56,888 nucleotides of DNA, taken from NCBI GenBank assembly GCA_037074765.1, contig JBAMDO010000273.1:1-56888 (forward strand), written 5' to 3'. Within the stretch, counting starts at the first letter, position 1; the number at the start of each line of letters is the position of its first letter. The DNA is from Mansonella perstans. Its lineage: Eukaryota > Nematoda > Chromadorea > Rhabditida > Onchocercidae. The position numbers were made by a program, and so were the translations under genes. Positions 13,301 to 26,100 of the stretch are shown piece by piece. A model generated the notes under the pieces. That model was not told the DNA's origin, searched no databases, and worked only from the letters and a program-made list of their open reading frames with translations.

Positions 13301-16300
13301 AACGAAAGAACAGTGCCACGTACTGGCTGACGATGATCATAACTGCGGATTGCCATAATCGGTTTAGCCAACACATAGACTGAAAGAATTTTGAAGGATC
13401 TACATCTTATTGACACAAAATTGGACCATTTCTGAAATACTAGCTGCATGAAAATTGTTGTTGTAAATGCATGATTGTTCAGCAACATCTTATAAAGTGC
13501 TTGCAGGCTGTATCGGGTTATTGAAAGTCAACTGAAATCATCAGATTCATGTTTAACTGGTTGGGGACGGACTATTGCTGTTTTTGTACTTGATGCAAAG
13601 AAACAACTCATCGAAACTGGTTAACAGTTAATTGTTGATTCAACTGTGGTTCAGGTTTTGGGAAGTTCCCATTAGATAACTTACTTTTTTTACTATTTAG
13701 ATCCATTACAGGCTTGTGCAGCCGTAAAATCGAAGCAAAGCGCGATTTGTTAAAACGGGTGATACCACCCTGGAAACCGACACATAGTACTGGCGATAAG
13801 AATCCATGTGGAGGACAACGATATGCGTATAATGCAAGCACTTTCAAAGAGTTACTCGAGGAACCAAAGTTTGTCTATTTGAAGTATTTTTTTAGAAGGG
13901 TTCCAGTTTAGATTTCAATAGTACAAATAGGTTTGATAGTTTGCTAATGGTGACTTGTATAATGTGTATAAATACAATTTTTGCAATGAGAGAGGCATAT
14001 ATATTTGTGCAAGTGTGACTTCGTTTTTTTCGAAATGCTTGTCTTATTGCTGCTTTTTTTCATGCACAATTTCATCCAATCATGTTAATTTTGCAGTTAT
14101 TATCTTTAGGCGTATATTTTCCTTTAATGAATATCGCCGCTTACACACAGTTATTGATGGAACGGATGATGCACGATACAGTTTTGTTGTTAGCGCACTT
14201 CTTACTGCAGTACGTGGAGTTAGCAGTGCAGGTAGCAATGAGAGTATGGGAATTGGTGGTACAGCAGCTGTGGAACGAGTTACAGGGGTATTTTATCCAT
14301 TTTTTATTGAATTAATAGTATATATATTATGTTATTTGGTCTAGTGACTGTTTTATATTCGATTAGATTAATTGATTTGAAGAATATTTTGACTCCAGCA
14401 GATTTTAGATCAAATTGGAAAAAAACGAATGGAATGTTTTGAATAAATGCTCTTGCAGTGTGTGTGTCAGTGTATTGGAACATGATTTATAAACAAGAAT
14501 TTTAGGACCGGTTAGTCGAATTGGCAAATATTTGTGGGCACGTCAGCGCCCAGGCTGCTCAGGCCGAGAAATATTTGGATTGGTGTGGTGCTCTTCAAGC
14601 ACTCTGCTGTTCAAGTTTGCAAGGCGGAACTTCAGCATTTCCGGATCTCTTAATGGAAATCAATGTAAATATTTTCCAGTTTTTTATCTAAATTTTTCTT
14701 TAATTTTTTCGAGAGTTCTAAATTGTCAGATAATCCAGGACGGCGGAATTTTAACTGGTGTGCTTATTTGGTAGTATTGTGAGGATCGTTTTGAAAGCCT
14801 GAAGTGTTACTGCGATTTCTAAAATTTGAAATGTGCAGTGAAGGAAGGATTAATAACATTAATAAACTTCCATTGCAATATTCATGTTTCAAATACAGGT
14901 GGAAGACTCAACTTGTCACTATAATATCGCGACATTTTATATGCTGCTGGCGGGACGTAGCTGTTTCAGTATAAATGCACTAGTTCATCAACTGCTACAT
15001 ACAGTGTTGAAATCGTTACTTAACTGCGGAATTGGTTAGTTGCAGAAAAACTAGAATAAACAATAGAGCCGTTAGTTGAAGCTAAGTGAGTCTATTTTCA
15101 AATGGATATTTACATCTTCCTCGGAAAATATAGAGGAATTAACAGCAAATTATTGTAATATTTCTTAAAAAATTGAATTGCCTGATCGTTGTTCAAGGCT
15201 AAACAATTCTCAAAAGAAAAAGTATTGATTTTTAATTTGAATTCATAGAGAAAATGATTTTAGTATCCCCTTCGATGACTTTTTAGCAACTTCTGATTGC
15301 TTATATGTTTTGTAGGCAAAGTGCCGGATGCGGACGCAGAAGCGGGTGTTTGTTTGGCACTTCTGGTGCTAGCTGATATCATATGTCAAAGCGACCAACC
15401 TATCATCCGTATGTCATACACCAGAAATGTGATTAAATAAATAGTAAAATGATCAGTTTAGTAAAGCAGATGGTATGCCTTTTAAATGCTAGTTTTATAT
15501 ACGGATTGCAGTTTCACCGCAGTATACTGGTGATCAAATTAGTTCGAATATCTGTAAAGCGGATCGATGGATCTTAGCGGAAAGTCATTTACATGATGTG
15601 GGCGATGAGGTTTGCGCACTATTGGTTACAATTTGTATGATCGCCGATTACACTAAGCATAAACTGAGAGATCGCTATTCGGATGAGTAAGGCTTTTTTT
15701 AAATATTTTTTTCACTTTCTCGGAATTGTAGAAATTTCGTCGCGTTTTAACAACAGTTGGATAATGTCATACAGAGCATTCCAAAAGCTTTAACAATTTA
15801 GCAAATAAAATTGCTTTTACTAGTTAAATCAAATAGGATATATGATCATCCGGAATCGAATAAAAAAATGATTTTGTGAATTAAAACGGGATTGCTATGT
15901 AAGCAGAAGATGGTGAATTAGACGGTCTACTGTGAGAAATTCTGCATAGACTAATGAGGCAATTCTTGATATTGTTCTAAATGTTGTGTTATCTGTTTGC
16001 ATCGCGTTTCGTTAACTTTTGGCTGAGTGAAGTAATCAGCTAATGAAAGTTTTTCGAGTTCTACTTTTTTCATAGTAGCAAATCGATGGATCAACGCGCA
16101 TTTCGTCGTGAATACATAGCGGAACTGTCGAAAGGAGTACTGATGGCAATGTGCGAGCAAGAATGGGTCACACAACGAATACATAGACGGTGTGAAGATG
16201 GTGCTATGGATTGTTTCTCCTCTCATCAACTTCGCAAAAATTGCTTGGTTTGTATAAATTCTACCCGATAATTTAAAATAGGATGATTTAAAGTATGAGG

Positions 16301-19300
16301 ATTTCAATTTAGTTTTGATAGCTAATATTTCATTTTTCTCTGCATTTTTTTATCCATAATTTCAGGGTCAACAATTATTACGTATGGCTTTGCGCAGACG
16401 TAGTGAACGTGAAATAGTACGTGAATTAACTATCTGTAATGGGAATAGTAAAAAATCACTAATCGATAAACTGCTCAATGTTTTGAATATATGGAATACA
16501 CGGGCAACATATTTTGATTTAAAATTAATGATCCGAGAGGTACAAAATTTTGGCATATTTCAGACATTCATGCTATTTTTTTTCTGCATTTATATATTCG
16601 TGGAGTTATTATTTGTTTTGCTTGATTTTAATTATTATCAGCACCAAGTTCTTGTACATGCGTATATTAGCATCACCTAAAAATAACATTAAAAAACTTT
16701 TGAAAGGTATCTACATATGCTTCTAAGAAAAGTAATATGGAAGTAGTCATTATAATCAAAGCTTATTGTTTTTCTGTGACCCAAAATTTTGTCACTATAT
16801 TTCATTTGGGAAGGCAATATTGGATTGATCAGAAACTGTACTTTTGTTTAATTAATTAGTAACAGTTTATTATAGATCTCACCGGAAGGTTGTACGAGTA
16901 AACATGCTCAGCAAGGTGCAATTGCTGCAGATGCATTACTTGGTGAAATTGGCAAATGCTGTCGTGATTTATTTACACAATCACATAAATCTGATAAAAA
17001 ATTACCACCAGCTGCTGTTGGCAAAGATTTCAGGCTAGTAATGTCTTCATCAATCTTTATTGAGTAATTAAACATTATTTAATCTTACATGTAGCTGTAG
17101 GCTCACAAATATTACAGAGCAACTTTTGTAACGTTAGTTACGATTTAATTCGTGATTAATGATACTGCATTGAAATAACGGTTCACTCATTAGCAGTCAC
17201 TTTCCACAAATTTGGTTATCACATGTAGTCATTCTGGAGTGAGAAATATGATAAATAATTAAGCAACATTAATATTGGTGATAAAGAAATTTTCAGGTTG
17301 AAAGATATCACTGCTTACTGGCTGATTAGTCCACTAATCCATGCCTGCCCCAGACCGGGAAATTTGCCAGCTTCATTCCCCGCGATTACTGTACAAGGAA
17401 AATTTTTGAAAGAAGCAGCAGCAATGCTCGATACTTCATCAGATAATAACAAGGAAAGAATTCAACAAAGGTATGTCCTGTTAGTACGATCCTTTTTCTG
17501 TAGCCCGGTTTTATTACTTCTGAATGCATATAATATTACCTTTTGGCGTAAACATACTGTTGAAAATTCGATTCTTTTAGCGCGTGGTTGCTAAGTCAGG
17601 AGCCATTCTTGAATTTAGTACTGACATGTTTGAACGGGGAAGAACAGCAACGTGATGGTTTAGTTGGTTCAATGCTCAAACAACTGCAGGAGTTGGCAAT
17701 GAAAGCTAAAGATGTAAATTGTTTCATCAATTCATTTCTGTTTATTTTATTTTGAATTTTCTAAATCAGTATCCATATTGCATAGCAGTTTGAAGTGCTA
17801 GAAGAATTTCGAAGTTCAAAGTATCGTTAAATCACAATTTGTTTAAATTCCAGCATTAAAAATATATTCTTTGTAGAGAAAACAAACGGTAGTGATTGTG
17901 AAATAATTGTAGCATTTATAGAATCCTCTTTTACCGTATTTGCGCATATTTTCGTTAGAACGTGAAGGAGTGCTGTTGCGCATATCTTTGGTTGGAGGTA
18001 TGTTTGACTCAGTATGTCATACTTCAATTTGTGACACCTGGGCACTGACGCTGTTTCAGCTAATGCTTTATGGAGTTATCTCAAAGGAACGAGATGGGTA
18101 AACAACTATTTAATTTCATTCTTGCAGTAATCGTTCATTTGCTTAATTTTTTTGTTTCGTTATTATTGTTTGAGGTTCTGCGTACCAGATTGCTTTTTTC
18201 ACACTTCATCGTACAATGATAAAAGTATCAGTGTACTAAAAAGTTTCCCTTTTTATATGAATTAACTCACGAATTTAGATATTTGTTCGATTCATGTTAC
18301 GATATGTTATCTACTCTATTGATATGGTCAATTACTGATCCGATGAATGCAGCGGCAATGAATACACAAGATCCAGATACCAAATTTCGATTTCCCACTT
18401 ATTCCTTGATCGTTAAGAAGTTGAGGGTAAGTTACTAAAAATTACTGATTGGTGAGTATGAAATTTCCAGTCACATCCATTAAATGATAATAATTCCTTT
18501 AAAAACTTAAGATGGAGAAGTGACTATAAAGATTAGTAATATCTGAAGTGCAACCTATATCTAAAATGATAACATATAAAAAATAACAGTTTTATAGAAG
18601 GAACTCAATGAACGTACGTTAATTCCTGAACTTCGTTCACTGATGCAGTTTTTGCCAATTCCAAAGCCTCAGTTCGAATTGATAACTTGTGAACCATACG
18701 GTACTGTACCAACTTCGCCACAAAAACTTGGGAAGAGCCAATTGCAAGGACAAATAATCCAAACAACAGTAAAAGCTAATCGTCATGGGCTGCAGGTTTG
18801 TGCCTTCTTATGTTGTTCGGTAACAAAAAACCACTCCTGAAATTTATGGTTCCGTACGCTAGACACCACCGGTGACTGATTGGATGGAAAGATTTTTTTT
18901 CCGTATTAATTCTGCATACAAAATAGAAAAGAGCAATAGAATATTCCGTGGAATATACAAATGGAACGTTTTAAAGGTATTTATATATTGTCATACTTTA
19001 CATATTTAGCTAGCGTTATATTTTAAAGCATTATATCCAAATACGCAGTTAATCATCTTTTCCAATTCTTTGTTGGCTTCAGTTGTGTAATTTGCTCCTT
19101 ACTTCACTTTAACTATCTGTTGAAAGACTATCGTTTGTGAAACATAGCCTTTATTTTTGCAGTTTGCTGAAAAGGTGAAGCTATCAGCTTATGATATGAT
19201 ACAATTCCTGAGTGTCGATTCATCTTTATTGAAGCGTTCCTGGAACTGGTCAATGTTACAGGTTTGTGATCGTTTAACATTAAGATATTATGCCATAATT

Positions 19301-22003
19301 ATTAATTTTATTTCCACATTAATATGAAATATTGTGAATGGTATCATATCGTTTTCTTTTTCAAAAATTTCCACGTTGTAGGCTGTAAAATTAGATCGTT
19401 TGCCAGTCCCCGTACAACGTTGTATTCAACGTTTAGTACATCATTCTCACTACAATGAATTTGTTCGCCCAACGATTTGTGGAATGGATCGGTAAATCAT
19501 ATTTTTCTGAAGAAGAATCTTAGATATGCATCTTATTCAAGTTATTGTCAATTGTTATGCTTAAACACCACTTTTTTCTTGATCATCATTAGCTTCTAAT
19601 TTCAGTCATCATCCATTATGCCAACAGTAGAGCGTTCTGCGCATCTGAATTTGATTAACTTTTTAACTTAGCTATGTGGGTGATCCAGAATCAAAATTAC
19701 CGTGATTCAAAATTAAATATTGTTGCAGACCGCCCAATCTGGATATCTATCTTTCACCACCGATGATGGATGTATCAGAGACACCGGCAACTTTGCATCA
19801 TGTTTCTTCCAGTGCGGCTACCTCAACAACTACATCAGCCAGTTCTACGGTATGTCGATCAGAATTACGCCCTTGCAATTGAAAGTATCGATTGATTTAG
19901 ATATTTTGCACGTGAGCTTCTTTCAGAAGGAGGTTGTTTATGCTTAGTATACGTCTATCACTGGAGGCATTCTCTGACTGATTTGGTGTCGATAAACAAT
20001 GACAGTGTTATAATTCACTTATTTTAAGATTCTTTTTCATTCCAGAATGTACCGGTGACATCAGGTGGTACAGCCATGGATGTAGGTACAACATTGGGTC
20101 CTGTAGCACAAGGTCGTGCAATGGGGTACCAGTCAAGTGCCACTCCTGGTTGCACATCCGTCTCTGATGGATCTGCGCCATCTGGTAATCCTGGCGTACC
20201 AAATGCTGCGGCAACGATGATGTTTCCAGGACAAGGGGCTCAGATGCCCACGCTGCCAGATCTAACAGGGCGAGGTCGAAACAGTGCATCGCCAAGAGGT
20301 GCAAGAGGTAAATCTTTCGTTACAGGTTACGGTGTCATTGTTATACAAATTCACTGTTTTGCTTAAAAGTTAAAGCGTACTAAATTTGTTCATGCCGCTA
20401 TTGCGGTCTATTTCTTTTCTTTACAGGTGGACGTCGCAAAGCAACAGGTCTTTCTACTCGTGCTCAAGGCACCACTCGTAAACAGCGACAGCAGCGGCAA
20501 CAAACTGTTGATCAGTTAGCTGTAGCAGCTGTAGCTGCAGCTGCCGCTGCGCAGCAGCAACAACAAATGACTGGTCCGATTGGTTGCGGCGGTGGGCCAC
20601 CACCGCCGCAATCGGCATATCCGGGAACCTGGGCTACTGGTCCGCAGCAAGGAGGTGTGTCGCAACAGTTCGCAGCTGGACCCTCGGCGCCTCAAACTGG
20701 TGCGGGGCAACCAGGTGAGAAAATAACATTCTTTAATATCCAAGAAAATCATAGTTCCATTCTCCGCCAACTTATTTTATCTTTAAAAACTTGCTGTAAT
20801 ACTATCATTCATTTAAACTAGCTGATAACTGCAAACAAGGAAATCTATGCAATAGAGGATCTGGCTTACTGTTTCAACGTCATTATTGCATTTACTGATT
20901 AAACAACTGTGATTTCATAAACCTTAGAAGTGGAAACGCATTTTTTTTTGCTTTAAAACGCGCATATTATAGGACTCATTTAGCACTGAATTAGAATTTT
21001 TTAGGCGCTGCAATGAATAATCAAACGGCAGAGGATTCAAAAATGAAGATTCACTCGATGATCCTACAAAAGCGACAAGCACAAGCAGCTAGTGGTGCTA
21101 CTGCAACGCAACAGGGTGCAACAGGTGGACCTCAGTCAGCCATGCAAGATGTTAACGGTTAGTTTATTATAGCTGTTATTTGCACATGGTTAAAGAAAAT
21201 TCAGTTCCTGTACTATTAACTGTTTCCGGATCAATCGAAGGTTTGGTTATAATTCGACATAAACATCCCTATCAGGTGTCATTTCTACCGTGCTTTAGCC
21301 TACCAAATCTCTGGCGGACCGGCACAGTATGGTGGTGGTATGATAATGAAAGTTGAGACTGGTGCTAGTCCTATGCAAATGGCTGGTCATACACAGCAAC
21401 AACAACAGCAGCAGCAGCAGCCGCAGCAGCAGCAACAGCAGCAGCAGCAGCAGCAGCAGCAATATGTGCAGCAGCAACAGCTAATTCAAATGCAGCAAGG
21501 TAGATAGAATTTTTTCATTTTAACTGGAAAATTCCCATCTCTCACTCTGTTTTCGTTTTCTGCTTGTTTCTTTGTCCTCCCAAAAGTCTGATTCTTTCCT
21601 ACCCCATCTTTTTTTGTATGAAATTTTGTATTTGCAGATTCTCAAGGAGGTACCCAGTATGTTGTACATCATCAACAACGCGGTGGTGTAACTTACGGTA
21701 CACAATCGGTGCAGCAAGCAGTGTATGATTCTCGGTAGGTATTGCCCCATTTATTGCTTCCAAATTTCTATTCATTTTTATTCTGTGCGCGTAAAGATGT
21801 TAATTTTGCATTTATCTAGATTCAGTTATGAGATAAAAAAGAGAAAAACTTCATGCTCATTCTTAAAAAATTTGATTCACTTCTCATATCATTTGGCTTG
21901 GTGATTTAAAAATGTTTTTAGATTCAGTCAGCAACAGTTGTCATACGGACAGCAGTCGCAGCAGCAACAACAGCAGCAGTATCATCCTCCACAACAGTAC
22001 TAG
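7328..22003 (+). CDS. dpy-22: Mediator subunit 12 (MED12/DPY-22), 42 exons, complete
   Basis: Scaffold subunit of the Mediator CDK8-cyclin C kinase module in the nucleus. Exons: 7328-7426, 7666-7767, 7999-8208, 8401-8505, 8759-8903, 9108-9241, 9368-9491, 9569-9749, 10002-10138, 10246-10458, 10806-10930, 11038-11170, 11494-11738, 11860-12098, 12208-12399, 12559-12742, 13062-13225, 13507-13619, 13712-13868, 14110-14287, 14506-14664, 14899-15034, 15316-15408, 15512-15686, 16076-16247, 16366-16539, 16876-17033, 17297-17470, 17581-17713, 17789-17825, 17959-18097, 18279-18426, 18598-18795, 19163-19261, 19382-19491, 19729-19849, 20046-20307, 20427-20714, 21005-21157, 21299-21499, 21638-21734, 21922-22003. 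They total 6489 bases, 2162 residues, close to human (about 2177). The start ATG precedes RNRLGPPDVYPQD, the conserved N-terminal kinase-activating motif. NDWFTDLAHGKPL follows, then the LCEWAV-type motif (VLLQWAV, about residue 534), LLSQEPFLNLVLTCLNG and a Q-rich tail. Human G44 aligns with G49 here; human Q43 aligns with K48. One intron is GC-AG. Confidence 0.96.
17034..17296 (+). other. GC-AG intron of MED12
   Basis: The exon ending GATTTCAG at 17033 is followed by GCTAGT, not GT. The next exon starts at 17297 after TTTTCAG. Using GC keeps the reading frame (R-L-K-D-I-T-A-Y-W) and joins conserved blocks. The nearest GT donor, 17039, gives a stop codon in the next exon. GC donors are a known minor class in nematodes, but this one lacks the usual A at position +3. 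Confidence 0.75.
17786..17825 (+). other. MED12 microexon with a NAGNAG acceptor
   Basis: A 37-base exon (17789-17825; FEVLEEFRSSKY plus one base) is flanked by AG and by the donor GTTAAA. Its 3' splice site is ATAGCAG, so splicing at either AG (exon start 17786 or 17789) would add or drop one Gln without changing the frame. It is needed to bring the following exon, which encodes the conserved LVGGMFDSV, into the right phase. Confidence 0.7.
21394..21462 (+). repeat. CAG/CAA repeat coding for polyglutamine in MED12
   Basis: Trinucleotide repeat inside the third-last MED12 exon. It encodes nine Gln, one Pro (CCG at 21421-21423) and thirteen Gln, mixing CAG and CAA codons. It corresponds to the Q-rich C-terminal (OPA) tail of metazoan MED12. 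A second Q-rich run lies in the last exon (about 21955-21980). The mixed codons and the Pro interruption would slow slippage, but length polymorphism is likely. Confidence 0.95.
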
Positions 22004-22201
22004 GAATTGATGATTGTATTGAAATTGATAATCTAGTTTGCATAGCACTTTTAACATTCAAAATGCATGTTTGAGGTTGTTAAACCCTCAATAAGAGAAA
22101 TTGATGCTTCTGTGGAGGTGGATATAAAGGAAAATTTTTCATCTGAGGAAAAGAAAAAGATTCATATTTACGGGAATTACTACCGTAATAGCATTTGAGT
22201 G

Positions 22202-22207
22202 AATAAA
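22202..22207 (+). terminator. Poly(A) signal of MED12
   Basis: AATAAA about 200 bases after the MED12 stop codon, in AT-rich sequence. It is the closest canonical signal on this strand, although no cleavage site can be seen directly. Confidence 0.55.
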
Positions 22208-23149
22208 GTTAGCATAATCTGTCCAGACAATTTTATGTTGAGATTCAGAAGAAGAAGATAATCATTTTGAGTTTTTCTGGTCTCTTGTAAATATCTCATC
22301 ATATCTCGAGTTTTGCTCTTATTATGACTTTATTTTGATTTGTTTGAAGGAACGGGATATCATTAATGGAAACTTTGGAATAATATATTGTGAGTATATG
22401 GAAATCCTTTTGACGTTTCTGGAAATCTTTCATGTTGTTGTATATAAAGTTGTTACTTATTTTAAATATGTGATATCCTTGTATCATACACACAACTAAC
22501 AATGCAAAACTTAACTATCATGAAAAGAGTCGCACAATCATAGATAATAGATAATAAATTCACTAATTTGAAGCACTTTTTTTTTTTCGACGCCATTGAT
22601 ATGATCAATTTTTTAGCTGTTATATGACAACGTGTTATTCCCATTCATTTGTCTACGTTTGCTGAAGCTGCATTAAGTAAGCTGTACTTAATTTGCATTA
22701 GAATTTACCTTAAAAAAAAGAGAAGAAAACTGAAAGACGAGAAAAATTAAAAATTAGAAAATGATGAATAGGATAGAAATATCATGCTACCAGTACAGTG
22801 TAACATGATTCTGCATTGTAATACAAACAAAACAATACTGCTATATGTTAAGTAAACATATTAAACTGAAAAAAAAAAATTTGTTATTCAAACATTTAGC
22901 AGTATCCCAAAGTTCAACTTGCTAAACGAATTGTTTTAAATTCCAAAAAAATTTTGCCTTAATATAAAAATTTCTCTAGTTATGTTACCAAACAAGACTT
23001 ATTTGTATCGGTGTAAATTAATAAGTTCTGGTTACATGAATGTTGATCATAGGTTGTTTTACAATATTAAAGTTATAAATTGGGTAAAGTTTTTTTTCAA
23101 TTTCTAAAGAAAATCTTTTAATTTTAATTGATTTAGTTGACAACTTTGT
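22208..23149. other. Convergent spacer between MED12 and NELF-C/D
   Basis: About 0.94 kb of AT-rich DNA between the two tail-to-tail poly(A) signals. I see no supported exon, RNA gene or repeat in it. Confidence 0.6.
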
Positions 23150-23155
23150 TTTATT
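23150..23155 (-). terminator. Poly(A) signal of NELF-C/D
   Basis: TTTATT on the plus strand reads AATAAA on the gene strand, 20 bases beyond the NELF-C/D stop codon. Short 3' UTRs of this kind are common in nematodes. Confidence 0.6.
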
Positions 23156-23175
23156 CTTTTCCAATTTAATTTCAA

Positions 23176-26100
23176 TTAGACAAAAATTTCACTTGTACCC
23201 GATGTAGTTGGTTGTTCCGTGATGCTTTCTTTATTTTTACCTCCAGAAACAACCGTAGTTTTGATTTCTTGAATGAATTGTATTGCTGCTGGTATCTGTG
23301 CTAGTTTTGACTTATCAAAAATTTCCTCATTTAATACAAGTGGTGAAAATGTTTCGACAAATTCTTCCGAATACGGTGGCTCAATAATATCCAGAACATC
23401 GATAGCAAAATATCTATAAAAATACATTCAACAATTTATCAGATATGTGTATGATTTAATTTAATAAAAATGTTATCGAATTGAATTAATTGATATATCA
23501 GTGAAATTATAATTTGAATACATTTGATGATTTGGTATAATGGGACAAGGATATGGCTAATTTATTTTGGGCTTCTTTTACTAAAGCTGAAGCTAATTCC
23601 TTGTTCAACGACAGAGAAAGAGAGAGATATGTGTAGAGCGATGCGACAAAAATTTTTTCTTGATCATGATTTACCTTACAAGTGAAACATCAATTTGTCC
23701 TTCCTGAAACATTTTAGAGATCTTCTCAACAACCGGTAATGCAAAGCCAGTCGAAAGTAGATGAACAAAACGATCTATGATATTTCGTTGTTTTGTGATA
23801 ATCATTTCAGCTGGTTGTAACAGATTTGACTGGCGATCATACAAATTACAAAGCACTTTGAATAATCTTTAATCAAATTTACATTCAAATTAAACCAATA
23901 CTATTATTCAAGCAAACATCTAATTAAGTCAATTAATTCAACGATTTATCAGAAATCAATCAATACATTACGGATATAAATGAAAAAAAAAATGAAATTT
24001 AATACTGTAGTTTAGAAAATTCCAAATTAAACAAAATTTTTAAATAAACTACAAGCAATGCTTTTGTTCATAGATTTAAATTAAACTGTTACAAAAAAAA
24101 AATAAAGGAAATTACGATAATATATCAGGCAAAGAAATGCAATCGTGATTAAAATCATTGTTACTTATAAATAATAAATTCATTAGTGATGGATTTTTTT
24201 ATTAGAATAATGATAATTTTAAGTTTATTTTTTTTTTTTTTTTTTTGGAATAACTTATTTTATTATTTATTCAACAGCGGTGACAAGTTCGTTAAACGCA
24301 AACAAAAGCTTGCTGAACTTCATTAATTACTCTTTTACGATCACTATATTCCTATCAATCGCTTAGTCCTTCTGTTAAAATTCAAGGGAAATGTTATTTT
24401 CAAATTACTCAAAATTTTCTCTGTCTTTACAAACGATCATTTTTTTGACAAGATTTAATGATGTGCAAACCTGATATGTAAACCAGAATGTTTAGTAGCA
24501 ATTTCATCTAACAAAACAAAATGGGTCGCTCCCCCTTCGCTGAATATTTCAGCGCTTAATAAAAATCCTTGTAAATAATGTAGTAATCCAAAAGCGATTG
24601 AAGGAAATTCAATACCTGAAAGCAAGAGGATATCACTGCTTTTTCGTATTTGTTTAATTTGGACGTTTCAATTTTTTTTCAGATGAGTAGTACGCAATTT
24701 CGACACTTCGAACCTTTTTTTGACATTGGAAATAAATCGGATTTTGCTCTTTAATTAATTAATCAAAGAACTAATGGATAGTTTGGATAATTAAAAAATC
24801 TTTTTTTAAAGGTTTTTAAAGGTCTTATCCTCACTACTACTACTACAACAACAAGAATTCCCAGCTATCAAAATCATCCATTAGTTTTTCGATTAATTAA
24901 TTGAATTGCTGCACAAACTACATTGTAAATTCTTATAGTTTTATTTTTACAGCAAAATTCGGATAGAATTAAATACATATAGCCGATCGTAGTAAAACTG
25001 TTGATGGAAAAATTTGCAGTTTGTACTTCTGAAAATGCAAAATGGTTTTAAAAAGTCAGCGTTTTAAAAATAACAGAACTGGAGAAATTGCTACTATTCA
25101 AGAATCATACCACTGAGTAGTAAACAGAAATTTTTTGAAAGTTCTCGCTCCGTTCTTATACTATCCAAAATTTTTTCCATAATACATTTTGTTTTCTCCA
25201 ACTCTTCCTTAATTTATTAAAAGCATTTTAATTACTAGGCTATAACTATAGCAAAAATTTAAATTAGTCAGAGTTTGAATATTCTATTCCTAATATATTA
25301 TACTACAAACAATTTGTTCCACAATTTATTCGTTATCCCTTCTGTTTCGTAATTTATTGAAAATATTATAATTATAGATTAGCTTTAACTATTTTATTTC
25401 TTTTTCTGATATATTTAATCGGATTAAAATGAAAGCCGTGCGGAAGAAAATGTCTAATTGCAAATATACATTCAGATTATGATAATTAATTTCGTTGCAA
25501 ACGATAAATTATACAATGAAAAAATTAGTAAAATTGAAATTAATGAATGTAAGTTAATTATGATATGACAGTGTGAGCTGCACACTTTCTCTTCCAACTT
25601 TGCATTATCCGAAGTTATGCAAGAAGCATAGACCAACAAATAAATATATTTTGATCGATGATTTGATTGAACCTAAAAAATTGTCTAATAATTTTTAAAA
25701 TGAAAAAAAAAAGGGCGAAAAACAAAATTAATTATTATCAAATAAGACTATGCCAATATTAGGAAGGAACGTATTAACACCAAGATGAACAGGATGATGG
25801 TTCATGATAACAACTGCAACACGGACGCATTTATTATGAATTTAGATAAGTAAGGGATTATTTTAAAAAATTATAAAGGAATTTAAATTGAGACACAGAT
25901 TAAATTTAGAAAAAAAGGTAATTAAATTACAAAAAATATTTCAAATAATTTTTCAAATCTAAAATGTTATTATTTATTTAAAATTTCTGAATTTTTGTAA
26001 CAAATACAAATTATATTGTGTGAAAAAGATTTAAAAGCGAACTTTACGAAGAACAAACCTTACAACCATCATATGCAAATAATTCATCAATAAGCATCTC

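Noticed and set aside
21295..21477. Minus-strand poly-Leu frame
   Set aside because: It is the reverse complement of the CAG/CAA polyglutamine repeat in MED12.
24690..24720. GGTTCGAA-like tRNA B-box on the minus strand
   Set aside because: No matching A-box, acceptor stem or cloverleaf is found around it.
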